From assembly GCA_963711675.1 (NCBI GenBank), contig CAVQFB010000011.1, forward strand, positions 372,001 through 436,000: DNA of 64,000 nucleotides, written 5' to 3'. The notes below the pieces were generated by a model. The model saw nothing but the letters and a program-made list of their open reading frames with translations, ran no database searches and was not told the origin of the DNA. Shown here piece by piece: positions 36,866 to 45,357 of this stretch. Numbering within the stretch: position 1 is the first letter of the stretch; every line of letters starts with the position of its first letter. Both the position numbers and the translations under genes were made by a program. Source of the stretch: CAVQFB01 sp963711675. Lineage in GTDB: Bacteria; Acidobacteriota; Terriglobia; Terriglobales; Acidobacteriaceae.

Positions 36866-37063
36866 TTGGCGGAAGTTCGACTGCAAGAGGGCGAGTCGCT
36901 CGAGAACGCCCTGCGTCGATTCAAACGCAAGGTTCAGACGGAGGACATTATCAAGGAGGTAAAGCGTCACTCCTACTACCTGAAGCCGGGTGAGAAGAAG
37001 CGCCTGAAGCAAGCTTTGGCGCGGAAGCGTGCCCGCAAAAAGATTCGCCGAGAGCCCGAGTAG
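36866..37063 (+). CDS. rpsU: 30S ribosomal protein S21
   Basis: 65 residues: AEVRLQEGESLENALRRFK, then IIKEVKRHSYYLKPGEKKR and a basic C-terminus, the S21 pattern. I prefer the TTG at 36866 because AGGGGG lies eight bases upstream and the protein then starts M-AEVR, as is usual. The ATG at 36860 is only two bases from AGGGGG, and the GTG at 36857 is inside it. S21 sits near the 3' end of 16S rRNA and affects initiation. A terminator follows. Confidence 0.92.
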   Translation: MAEVRLQEGESLENALRRFKRKVQTEDIIKEVKRHSYYLKPGEKKRLKQALARKRARKKIRREPE

Positions 37064-37104
37064 ATCTGCGGCCAAAGTTGGCCGGATACGGTTGTTAGAA
37101 GACA

Positions 37105-37140
37105 GGGGTCGCTGCTACCCAGCAGCGGCCCTTTGCTTCT
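37105..37140 (+). terminator. Rho-independent terminator of rpsU
   Basis: GGGGTCGCTGCT, loop ACCC and AGCAGCGGCCC form a GC-rich stem with a small internal mismatch, followed by TTTGCTTCTT. It lies 41 bases after the S21 stop. Confidence 0.65.
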
Positions 37141-37236
37141 TGGGCCAGGCAAGACACACATCTTGCTGACGGTCTGTGCGGTTGTCCGACTCCGTGGCTG
37201 CCCGTGGGAACAACTGCGAAATTTCAAAAGAAATGG

Positions 37237-37308
37237 TGGGCGCTATAGGATTCGAACCTATGACTTCCACCGTGTGAAGATGGCACTCTACCGCTGAGTT
37301 AAGCGCCC
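37237..37308 (-). tRNA. tRNA-Val (anticodon CAC)
   Basis: 72 bases on the minus strand fold into a full cloverleaf: acceptor GGGCGCT/AGCGCCC, D arm ACTC-GAGT, anticodon stem CCATC/GGTGG with loop TTCACAC giving anticodon CAC, and T arm ATAGG TTCGAAT CCTAT. The discriminator is A. It reads the Val codon GTG. The CCA end is not encoded. Confidence 0.95.
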
Positions 37309-37411
37309 CACAAAGACACTAGATCGTACGGTGGTCCGATCCGCCAGCGCCTTTCTTTGCAACGAACGTTTGGTGAACGGTGTCCACCAAACAGGGTACT
37401 CTATCGGTTTT

Positions 37412-37446
37412 CCACCGCGCTGTCCAGGCACTTTTGGACAGCGCGG
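37412..37446. repeat. Inverted repeat hairpin, left end of a flanked module
   Basis: CCGCGCTGTCCA (37415-37426) and TGGACAGCGCGG (37435-37446) are perfect 12-base arms around an eight-base loop. A third copy, TGGACAGCGCGGTGG at 37776-37790, is the exact reverse complement of 37412-37426. The two outer 15-base copies therefore flank a 379-base segment holding one small gene. Confidence 0.65.
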
Positions 37447-37526
37447 CACTTCAACGCGAGCGGGTTATGCACAGCGGTGGCCGGATGAAATTCCGGCAGC
37501 GTGACGGCGTTTCGGCGCGCTCGGGT

Positions 37527-37749
37527 CTAGTCGTCGTTCTCCAGTTTCCAGAGAAAGCGGAGTGCAGCGTCGAGTTCGTTGCGTTCGCTATCGCGCTGCG
37601 CGGCGTCGATGGTGCGGTCTTGGGCGATCTGGAGATCGCGATCGTGAATGGCGACGCGTGCCTCGGCGCAGAGGCGGGGCAGTTTGCGAGGATCGAGTCT
37701 CGGCCGTCGCTGCGGCAAAGAGCTGTCGCCAGAGGTCGCCCTGGGACAT
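37527..37749 (-). CDS. Small hypothetical protein in an inverted-repeat-flanked module, one frameshift
   Basis: From the ATG at 37749, preceded by TGGAGGGGGCA, the frame reads MSQGDLWRQLFAAATAET. A one-base shift near 37692 then leads into LDPRKLPRLCAEARVAIHDR and RNELDAALRFLWKLENDD, stopping at 37527. The corrected product is about 74 residues, helical and charged. Similar short WRQL-type proteins occur in Acidobacteriota as far as I recall, but I cannot name a family. It lies inside 15-base inverted repeats, which suggests a mobile or duplicated cassette. Confidence 0.5.
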
Positions 37750-37806
37750 TGCCCCCTCCAGTCGTTGGGGAGAAGTGGACAGCGCGGTGGAATTGTACCG
37801 CAAGAT

Positions 37807-37840
37807 CGCGGGCGAGGGCGCCCGCGCCACACGTGCATGC
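37807..37840. repeat. 34-base GC-rich dispersed repeat, copy A
   Basis: Identical over 34 bases to 38165-38198. It begins with a hairpin (GCGGGCG-AGGG-CGCCCGC) and ends with CCACACGTGCATGC. The copies are about 358 bases apart in direct orientation. Confidence 0.75.
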
Positions 37841-38164
37841 CCCCCACACGTGCGGCGGGAAGAAGGGGGTGGGGGGAGGGGTGGCGGCAGGATAAAGACA
37901 AGTGCGGTATAAAGTGCCTGCCGTCACTCCCTTCCAGCTATTGCGCTGCGCTGGTGCTTAGCTGGGAGCGAACTGTAGCACGGTTTTCAGGTGGGTTTCA
38001 GTGACATCTGAGGGGCCTGCGGGGACGGGCGCGGCCCGTGATGGGTGAGCGCACCAGACCGCGCGGCGACAGGCGGTGCGGAAGCGGCGTCCGGTGGGAG
38101 CGGCGGCCGGGTGCGTGGGTTGTAGCTGCCGGCGGGCCGGGGCGGTGTGTGGAGTTGAGGTTTT

Positions 38165-38232
38165 CGCGGGCGAGGGCGCCCGCGCCACACGTGCATGCTT
38201 CCACACGTGCATACCGCCACACATGCACGCCC
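38165..38232. repeat. 34-base repeat copy B with 16-base tandem extension
   Basis: 38165-38198 matches copy A exactly. Its end starts three 16-base units at 38185, 38201 and 38217 of the form CCACACGTGCATGCTT with two to five changes each. Each unit holds the palindrome CACGTG or a variant of it. Confidence 0.7.
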
Positions 38233-38649
38233 CGGACCGGCGGCGGCGATTTCGCCATGCGATGATTTGCGCTCCACAACCTATCCGCTCTTCCATTCGC
38301 GTCTGAATGGTGTTGGCGCTCTCCTCTCCCGCGGAACTATTGGTCTTGACCTTACGGGGGAATTTCCTCAGCTCTCCGCTGCCGCGCGACGGCGGGATGC
38401 CGTGAAACAGCGTATACTGAATGTACTTAACCTCGAAGACACATCTTTCACTGCACTTGCGCCTTCGCGATTGAGCAGCGGCTGAGAGGCGTCTCCCTGT
38501 GCAGCAGCGGAGTCCAGCGAGTTACTCTGCGCCCGGCGAGAACGCTGACAGCAGGCTTGCCGCTCGGAGTCTCTCCGCCGCCCGCTTCACCGGGGGAGCA
38601 GTGCAGTAGCTTGGCCGTTTCTCAACCAGCCCGAATACAGGAGTTAAGC

Positions 38650-38805
38650 ATGTCCGGAATCAATGGCGACAAGTCCAGATTTCACCGCGAGCGCAAGCAG
38701 AAGATCGCGCGGCGGAAGCGTAATCGCGAGATGCTGAGCAAGTTTGCCGAAAGCAAATCGGCAACGGCTTCCTCCGGCTCGAAACCCAAGCCGGTGTCCG
38801 CATGA
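38650..38805 (+). CDS. Very small basic hypothetical protein
   Basis: 51 residues, strongly basic (RFHRERKQKIARRKRNREM) with a Ser/Lys C-terminus; the ATG at 38650 follows CAGGAGTTAAGC. The stop overlaps the start of the next gene by four bases. Composition suggests nucleic-acid binding. It opens an operon with a pseudo-receiver, an RRM protein and another basic protein. Confidence 0.65.
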   Translation: MSGINGDKSRFHRERKQKIARRKRNREMLSKFAESKSATASSGSKPKPVSA

Positions 38806-39407
38806 CCGCGACCACGATTCCCCTGCAGGTTTCTCACCGCGCCCCGGATCCCGTCAAGAAGAAGCGAGTCCTGCTGGTAGACATGTCGCGGGCAAAGCGC
38901 GATTTGCGCTCCGAGACCATGCGAAGGCTGGGCATTGAGGTCGACTGTGCGGCCGATATCGGTGAGGCGCGTGGCTGGTGGCGGGCGGACCTGTACAACC
39001 TGGTGCTCATCAACGTAGAAAATGACATGGGGCATCGCGACCAGTTCTGCGCTGAGATGCGCGGTGCCAAGCCGCCGCAGCAGATTGCGTTTCTGGTGGG
39101 CAAGCCCGGGTACCTCGCCAATGTGCCCAATGCGGATGGAGCAGCCGTGCTTGAGGAGGAAAACGACCAGGTCTTGCTGGGAGAGGTGAAGGCGGCGCTA
39201 TCGGCCGACGTGGCGGAAACTTTGCCTCAGCGCTGGGGCATTCTGGAGGCTTCGCGGCGTATTTCGGCAGTACGGTCCGCTTCTCACGCGCGGACCAACG
39301 CCATGCGGGACCGGCCCGTACCGCTTCGGGATTCTGAGGTGCGGCTTTCCAGGCAAAACCCTGAGTCCCGGACGCTCGATGCATTGATCAGAGAGGAATT
39401 GCGATGA
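38802..39407 (+). CDS. Pseudo-receiver (CheY-like) domain protein
   Basis: 201 residues. KKKRVLLVDMSRAKRDLRSE starts a receiver fold, with Asp27 retained, but the phospho-acceptor position in LYNLVLINVEN is Asn71 rather than Asp. It is therefore unlikely to be phosphorylated by a histidine kinase. The C-terminal ~70 residues are basic and probably disordered (SHARTNAMRDRPVPLRDSEV). Both ends overlap neighbouring genes by ATGA, so it is cotranslated with the basic peptide and the RRM protein. RNA- or protein-interaction role inferred. Confidence 0.72.
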   Translation: MTATTIPLQVSHRAPDPVKKKRVLLVDMSRAKRDLRSETMRRLGIEVDCAADIGEARGWWRADLYNLVLINVENDMGHRDQFCAEMRGAKPPQQIAFLVGKPGYLANVPNADGAAVLEEENDQVLLGEVKAALSADVAETLPQRWGILEASRRISAVRSASHARTNAMRDRPVPLRDSEVRLSRQNPESRTLDALIREELR

Positions 39408-39751
39408 AGAACCTTTATGTTGGCAATCTACCCCACAGCACAACGGAGTCCGAATTACGGACTGTTTTCGAGGCTCATGGTGCCGTCGAAAAAGTCAGCC
39501 TGGTCACAGACCGCGATACCGGCCGCCCCAGAGGGTTCGCATTCGTGGAGATGACGAACTCCGGCGAGGCGGAAAAGGCAGTTGCCGCGTTGAACGGAAG
39601 CGAACTGGGGGGACGCACGTTGAAGATTAATGAAGCGAAGCCTAAGACCGACCGGCCGCGCACTGGCGGCCAGCGCTTTGGTGGCGGCGGAGGAGGACGT
39701 GGCGATGACTATCATGGCCACGCGCGCCAACCCCGCGAGCCCCGCTGGTAG
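39404..39751 (+). CDS. RRM-type RNA-binding protein
   Basis: 115 residues. An RNA recognition motif covers residues 1-80, with RNP2 LYVGNL at 4-9 and RNP1 RGFAFVEM at 43-50, both with the aromatic residues that stack on RNA. A Gly-rich tail (RFGGGGGGRGDDYHG) follows, as in cyanobacterial and acidobacterial glycine-rich RNA-binding proteins linked to cold or stress response. ATGA overlap with the pseudo-receiver gene. Confidence 0.92.
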   Translation: MKNLYVGNLPHSTTESELRTVFEAHGAVEKVSLVTDRDTGRPRGFAFVEMTNSGEAEKAVAALNGSELGGRTLKINEAKPKTDRPRTGGQRFGGGGGGRGDDYHGHARQPREPRW

Positions 39752-39815
39752 GCCAGCATTCAAAGCAGGCGCCGGCCCGCAAGTAACCAGATACAGAACC
39801 ACGGAGGAATTGTGA

Positions 39816-40028
39816 ATGCCACGAGGCAGATCAACATTTACTAAGCGCCAGAAGGAACAGACCCGGCAACAGAGACAGCGCGACAAAGCCGAGCGCAGGA
39901 ATCAGCGCAAACAGGAAAAGCCGGAAGGTACGAGCGAAGTGGACGAGATGCTTGAACTGCGCCAACACGCCGAAGAACAGGCGGCCCTGTTCCGCATCGG
40001 CTCTGATGACGATCCCGGATCGGTCTAG
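39816..40028 (+). CDS. Small charged hypothetical protein
   Basis: 70 residues: a very basic, Gln/Arg-rich first half (TFTKRQKEQTRQQRQRDKAE) and an acidic second half (SEVDEMLELRQHAEEQ). ACGGAGGAATTGTGA gives a good ribosome site. It lies 64 bases after the RRM gene and before a terminator, so it probably ends that operon. Function unknown; likely RNA- or ribosome-associated by composition. Confidence 0.68.
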   Translation: MPRGRSTFTKRQKEQTRQQRQRDKAERRNQRKQEKPEGTSEVDEMLELRQHAEEQAALFRIGSDDDPGSV

Positions 40029-40080
40029 GGAGACAGAACCGCAGAGCTGGAACCGCAGTCGATCCGCACAACACGTATTA

Positions 40081-40120
40081 CGAGACTCGCCGGAGCTTGT
40101 TGCTCCGGCGATCTCGTTTC
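40081..40120. terminator. Bidirectional rho-independent terminator
   Basis: CGCCGGAGC, loop TTGTT and GCTCCGGCG form a perfect nine-base stem extended by GAG/CTC pairs. TTTC follows on the plus strand, and an A-rich stretch gives Ts on the minus side. It lies between the convergent 39816 and helicase genes. Confidence 0.7.
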
Positions 40121-40124
40121 ATAT

Positions 40125-41321
<1,197 letters not shown>

Positions 41322-41740
41322 TCAGATTGTTTCTTTCTGGAGAGGCTTGTTGTCACACACGCTCAGACACACGTCAGGAGTTTCCTTGCCGCTCACATTT
41401 GTTTTGATTTGGCGCTGAACTTAACGGCGGGCAGGAAGGCGGAGATGAATCTAGTCCAACTGAGGACTACCGCGTGACAAGCAAACCGTGGCAAAAGCGT
41501 CAACAGCAGTATAGCAGACGGACAACGTCGGGACGGGTTGGCGGAGTCCGGAGCGTTACCGGAGTAACCATCGGGGCGAGACAAGAGCCGCAACGGTATC
41601 GTCAGAGATATCGTCGGCCTTCCGTAACTCTAGGCAAACAAGCTCAATTCCCCCTCAGCTCGTCTCGTGATAGCCTATTGGGAACCCGGCCCTGACTTTC
41701 CCTGTATTCCTTTTATTTTGTTGCAGTTGCAAAATTGCTG
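41322..41740. other. Divergent intergenic region before the sigma factor
   Basis: 419 bases between the leftward helicase and the rightward ECF sigma gene. A CTGACT with TATTTT at a 16-base spacing (41692 to 41719) is a possible promoter for the sigma gene; GGAAC with a downstream GTAT at 41678-41703 is ECF-like and could be autoregulatory. An open frame at 41474-41695 has no ribosome site or family resemblance. No RNA gene recognised. Confidence 0.35.
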
Positions 41741-42529
41741 ATGCCCAACGACGCCACACCCCGCCGGCCACCCTCACCCACCCCACCGGTGGGGACTTCG
41801 GGGGATTTCGGGGAAGAAACCGACCCGCAACTTTCTGCATCGGGGCGGGTTCAAACTGGTGTGAGCAGCGTAGCTATGGACCGGGGTGTCCTCGCGATGG
41901 CTTCCATCGTTCCCGAGTCCTCGGCGGAGATTGATCCTCCCCTGCCCGGACCCGCCGTAGGGCTCACTGACGCGGAAATCATGCTGCGGGCGAAGGCGGG
42001 CGACGAGTCTGCTTTCGAGTATCTGGTGCAGAAGTATCGCCGGGCGATGGTCGGCTTCATGTACCGCATGTCGCGTAACGCGGCGGCGGCCGAAGACCTG
42101 GCCCAGGAAGTCTTCCTCCGGGTATACCGTTCGCGTTCGAGCTACGAGGCCAGTGCAAAGTTCACCACCTGGCTGTATCGTATTGCGACCAATCTGGCGG
42201 TGAATCACGCGCGTGATACGCGGCACGAGCGGCCGGAGAGCATGGTCAGTCTGGACGAGCCGGATGAAGAGACCGGCACGACCATGGACGTGCCCGACGG
42301 CTCGATGACCGCCGAAGAGATGATCGTCCGCCGGCAGCGCATGGCGGCGATCCGCAAGAAGGTGCAGGCGCTGCCCGAACGGCAGAGGATGGCGGTTATC
42401 ATGCACAAATATCAGCAGATGGATTATCGCCAGATTGCCGATGTTCTGAAGTTGAGTGAGTCCGCCACGAAGTCGCTGCTGTTCCGCGCGTATGAGACTT
42501 TGCGGGAGCAGCTGAAAGAATTTGTTTAG
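41741..42529 (+). CDS. ECF RNA polymerase sigma factor (RpoE-like)
   Basis: About 262 residues at the longest. Region 2 (DESAFEYLVQKYRRAMVGFM, EDLAQEVFLRVYRSRSSYEA, FTTWLYRIATNLAVNHARD) and region 4 (LPERQRMAVIMHKYQQMDYR, SESATKSLLFRAYETLREQL) are complete. The start is uncertain: the first ~50 codons after 41741 are Pro-rich and without a ribosome site, and an ATG at 41897 (MASIVPESS) preceded by GGGGTG is a good alternative. The next gene encodes its likely anti-sigma factor. Confidence 0.92.
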   Translation: MPNDATPRRPPSPTPPVGTSGDFGEETDPQLSASGRVQTGVSSVAMDRGVLAMASIVPESSAEIDPPLPGPAVGLTDAEIMLRAKAGDESAFEYLVQKYRRAMVGFMYRMSRNAAAAEDLAQEVFLRVYRSRSSYEASAKFTTWLYRIATNLAVNHARDTRHERPESMVSLDEPDEETGTTMDVPDGSMTAEEMIVRRQRMAAIRKKVQALPERQRMAVIMHKYQQMDYRQIADVLKLSESATKSLLFRAYETLREQLKEFV

Positions 42530-42539
42530 GTGATTGGTT

Positions 42540-43040
42540 ATGACGTGCAATGAAATTCGCGAACTGATGCCGGACCTGGCCGCCGGACTGAGCGTGGCCT
42601 CGTCTGAAATGAATAAGCACCTTACAGGCTGCCCGGCTTGCCAGAGCAAGCTGGAGGGAATGCGGCAGACCATGGCCCTGCTCGACGAGTGGAAGGCGCC
42701 GGAGCCTTCCCCTTATTTCGACGTGCGCGTGCAGGCGCGCGTGCGTGAGGAGATGGCCAATCCGCGCATGGGCTGGCTGCAATGGATGCGTAAGCCCGCG
42801 CTGGCGGTCGCACTTACTTTACTCGTCGTCGTGGGTGGAACGGTGGTCAGCCGGCGCAGTGAGCACTTCGGCGGCGGACAGAATACGGTCGCGGCGGGGC
42901 CAGGTATGGCGCCGGTTCGCGTCGAGCCGGGAACGGCGGTTGGCGATTTGCAGGCACTGGAAAAGAATCACGATCTATACGCGGATTTCGATATGCTCGA
43001 CGATCTGGCGGTACAGTCGGATGTGACGGCGAATCCGTAG
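42540..43040 (+). CDS. Zinc-binding membrane anti-sigma factor (zf-HC2)
   Basis: 166 residues. The N-terminal ZAS domain starts MTCNEIRELMPDLAAG and has the His-x3-Cys-x2-Cys motif in HLTGCPACQ. One membrane helix (ALAVALTLLVVVGGTVVS) leads to a periplasmic tail of about 65 residues. It should hold the ECF sigma factor encoded ten bases upstream. AGGTGA seven bases before the ATG fixes the start at 42540. Confidence 0.88.
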   Translation: MTCNEIRELMPDLAAGLSVASSEMNKHLTGCPACQSKLEGMRQTMALLDEWKAPEPSPYFDVRVQARVREEMANPRMGWLQWMRKPALAVALTLLVVVGGTVVSRRSEHFGGGQNTVAAGPGMAPVRVEPGTAVGDLQALEKNHDLYADFDMLDDLAVQSDVTANP

Positions 43041-43084
43041 GAGCGAAGAAGTAGAGGTAGCACCGGGGAGCGAGGCGGGGAGAC

Positions 43085-43705
43085 GTGAAGTGGAAATCCA
43101 TGGCGGCAATTCTGATGGCGGCGAGTCTAACAGCGGCCATTGCCTTGAGTGCGCCATGTTTCGCCCAAGGGCGGCGTCCCGCACCTGCCCAGCGGCCGCC
43201 CAACCAGCAGCAAAAGCAGCAAAAGGAAGCGGCCCGCGAACAACAGCAGCATCACGTCGGTGACTGGCTGCGTAAGTACAAGGATCTTCCTCCCGATCAG
43301 CAGCAAAGAGCCCTGGAAAATGACGCTGAATTCCAGAAGCTGCCGCCCGTGAGGCAGCAGATGCTGCGCCAACGCTTGCAGCATTTCAGTAGCCTGCCAC
43401 CGCAACAGCAAGAACGCATCCTGAACCGCATGGAAACCTGGGAGCACCTGACGCCCGAACAGAAGGGGCGTGCTAGGGAACTCTTTCAGCAGTTCCAGCA
43501 GTTGCCGCCGGAGCGCCGTCGCATGGTACAAACCGCGATAAAGAACCTGCGCCAGATGCCGCCAGAACAGCGCCAGCAGATTCTCGAGTCCGATCGCTTC
43601 AAGGGTATGTTTTCACCGAACGAACGAAATATTCTCAAGGGCGCCACCGAGCTTCCTCTGGCTCCTGCGGAAAACGGCCAGCCCGAGACCGCGCCCGAGC
43701 AGTAG
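43085..43705 (+). CDS. DUF3106 family exported Gln/Pro-rich repeat protein
   Basis: 206 residues from a GTG, with a signal peptide (AAILMAASLTAAIALSAPCFA). The mature part is helical with about six repeats headed by LPPEQ-like turns (DLPPDQQQRAL, SLPPQQQERIL, HLTPEQKGRAR, QLPPERRRMV, QMPPEQRQQIL). DUF3106 proteins are periplasmic and of unknown function. Repeats and location resemble CpxP/Spy-type helical chaperones in style, and the position behind an ECF sigma/anti-sigma pair fits a regulated envelope-stress product (inference). Confidence 0.85.
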   Translation: MKWKSMAAILMAASLTAAIALSAPCFAQGRRPAPAQRPPNQQQKQQKEAAREQQQHHVGDWLRKYKDLPPDQQQRALENDAEFQKLPPVRQQMLRQRLQHFSSLPPQQQERILNRMETWEHLTPEQKGRARELFQQFQQLPPERRRMVQTAIKNLRQMPPEQRQQILESDRFKGMFSPNERNILKGATELPLAPAENGQPETAPEQ

Positions 43706-43883
43706 CAACTCACCTGCATTGCAGTTCGGATCTTGACTTTCAACTTCTTTGAGCGGCGTCATCCTGAGCGTAGCCGTTCTTCAGGCAAAGCGAAGGATCT
43801 GGCGTGCATCTCCATGCGGCACTCACTGCGCTTCTCTCTGCTCACCGATCCACTTTTCGATTTTGGGAAATTGCCAGCTTCGC

Positions 43884-44811
43884 CTACGCCCGGAAAATGT
43901 TCTTCAGGATGAACAGCACGTTCGCGGGACGCTCCGCCAGACGCCGCATGTAGTAGGGATACCACTCTGTGCCGAAGGGGATGTAGACTCGCACCCGCCA
44001 ACCGTCTTTTACCAGGTTGGTCTGTAGATCGCGGCGAATCCCGTAGAGCATCTGGAACTCGAATGAGTCACGCGGCAGGTTCTCTCGGGTCGCGAAAGCT
44101 TTCGCCTGATTCACGATGTTTTCGTCATGCGTGGCGAGCCCGTGATAGATGCCGCTCTTCATGCAGAATCTTCATCAGCTTGACGTAGTTGGCATCGACG
44201 TCTGATTTCTTCTGGAACGCGATGTTTGCCGGCTCTTTGTAAGCGCCCTTGCAGAGGCGTATGCGGATGCCTTCCGCCAGAAGTTTTTCCACGTCGCTTT
44301 CCGCACGCAGCATATAGGCCTGGATCACCGCCCCCACGCAGCCCTGATTCCCCGGAGCACGATGCAAAGCGTGGACGAAGTCGAGCGTGCGCTGGGTGTA
44401 AGGCGATCCCTCCATATCCACGCGCACAAAGTTTTTCGGAGTCATGCTCGCGGCCTTGGCGACAAGGCTGGTCACCAGGTCATAGGCCATCTTCTCGTCA
44501 ACATCAAAGCCCATGTGGGTGAGCTTGAGGCTCATGTTGGCGTCGAGTTTGCGCTGTCCCAGGGCATCCAGCAACTGATGATAGAGCTGGGCGCTGGCGC
44601 GGGCCTCGTCGGCATTGGTGACGTTCTCGCCGAGGTTGTCGATAGAAACACTGGCCCCGCTTCGATTGACGGCCTCGGCGGCGCGCAACGCATCTTCCAC
44701 CTGCGTGCCGGCAACAAATCGCGCTGAGGTGCGCCGGCCGAAAGAGGAACGCTCAGCCAGGCCGCGAAGGGAACGGCTTTCAGAAAGGCCTATGAAGAGC
44801 GCCCTCAGCAC
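43884..44811 (-). CDS. Proline dehydrogenase, one frameshift
   Basis: A stand-alone ProDH barrel of about 308 residues once a single shift near 44165 is bridged. From a GTG at 44811 the first frame reads ARFVAGTQVEDALRAAEAVN, ASVSIDNLGENVTNADEAR and GIRIRLCKGAYKEP with the catalytic substrate-lysine region. The second frame continues GIYHGLATHDENIVNQAKAF and YIPFGTEWYPYYMRRLAERP, the FAD and substrate-Arg segment. It oxidises proline to P5C, passing electrons to quinone. The break is a single indel between conserved blocks, so sequence error is likely. Confidence 0.88.
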
Positions 44812-44925
44812 GAGGCGCCTTCAGAATGGAATGAAACCAGGATATGAGTGCCCGGCACGTGCATTGCGATCACAGGAATTTGTATCACAAGTGGGCGGAT
44901 TGGGAAGTATGACGGCGATCACAGA

Positions 44926-45045
44926 TCACAGTACCCAGTTGCTAGTGCCTAGTACCTTGTTTGGTTTGCCATCCGCAGGACGGCACTTTGCTCGGAAAGT
45001 GTTCTCGCTAGGTACCAGGTACTTGGTACTGAGAACTCGGAACCC
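44926..45045. repeat. Low-complexity GTACC/CTAGT repeat tract
   Basis: CAGTACCCAGTTGCTAGTGC, a CTAGTACCTT stretch and, 50 bases on, CTAGGTACCAGGTACTTGGT form imperfect direct and inverted copies of a GTACC/CTAGT unit. Similar tracts (CAGCTGTCAGC-type) occur at 571-600 and 2570-2595. Such tracts are common between acidobacterial genes. Confidence 0.45.
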
Positions 45046-45306
45046 TCACACGAACACTTCATCCACATAGCACCAGCGCCAATTTTCGCCCGGCTCGAAG
45101 GATTTCATGATGGGATGCTTGGTGTGGTGAAAATGCTTGGTTGCGTGCTTGTTCTTCGAGGAGTCGCAGCAGCCGACATGCCCGCAGATCAGGCACTCCC
45201 GCAGGTGAACCCACGTGTCGCCCATTTTCAGGCATTCTTCGCAACCTTTCGCGCTAGGCTTCACCTCACGAATTTCGCTGACATGCGGGCAAGCTTTCTC
45301 AGCCAT
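45046..45306 (-). CDS. UBP-type zinc finger protein
   Basis: 86 residues that are almost exactly one ZnF-UBP domain. Zinc ligands occur in ACPHV, GCEECLKMGDTWVHLRECL, ICGHVGCCDSSKNKHATKHF and HHTKHPI, and the end ENWRWCYVDEVF matches the family. In eukaryotes the domain binds the free C-terminus of ubiquitin; the bacterial single-domain proteins have no known partner. It lies 51 bases after trxB on the same strand and is probably cotranscribed. Confidence 0.9.
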   Translation of the reverse strand: MAEKACPHVSEIREVKPSAKGCEECLKMGDTWVHLRECLICGHVGCCDSSKNKHATKHFHHTKHPIMKSFEPGENWRWCYVDEVFV

Positions 45307-45357
45307 GATGCGCTCCTATCTCATCTCCGGGGTTCTGCTGCAGAAACTTCGTCAAAC

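Larger units (their letters stand above)
37750..38649. other. Gene-poor GC-rich region with dispersed and tandem repeats
   Basis: About 900 bases without a convincing gene. It contains the two 34-base repeat copies and the 16-base tandem array described separately, between long GC-rich stretches whose open frames are repeat translations on both strands. A TATACT at 38413-38418 could be the -10 of the operon starting at 38650, with a leader of over 200 bases. I looked for RNase P, tmRNA and SRP RNA signatures and saw none. Confidence 0.5.

Noticed and set aside
37451..37927. Several overlapping open frames of 80-158 codons in the GC-rich region
   Set aside because: They translate the GC repeats; only the frame starting at 37749 has a ribosome site and a plausible product.
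37807..38232. Possible CRISPR array in the 34-base and 16-base repeats
   Set aside because: Only two 34-base copies 358 bases apart, and the 16-base units are contiguous without spacers; no cas genes nearby.
38276..38640. Possible structured RNA upstream of the RRM operon
   Set aside because: No RNase P, tmRNA or SRP signature sequences and no convincing long stem; left as unannotated leader.
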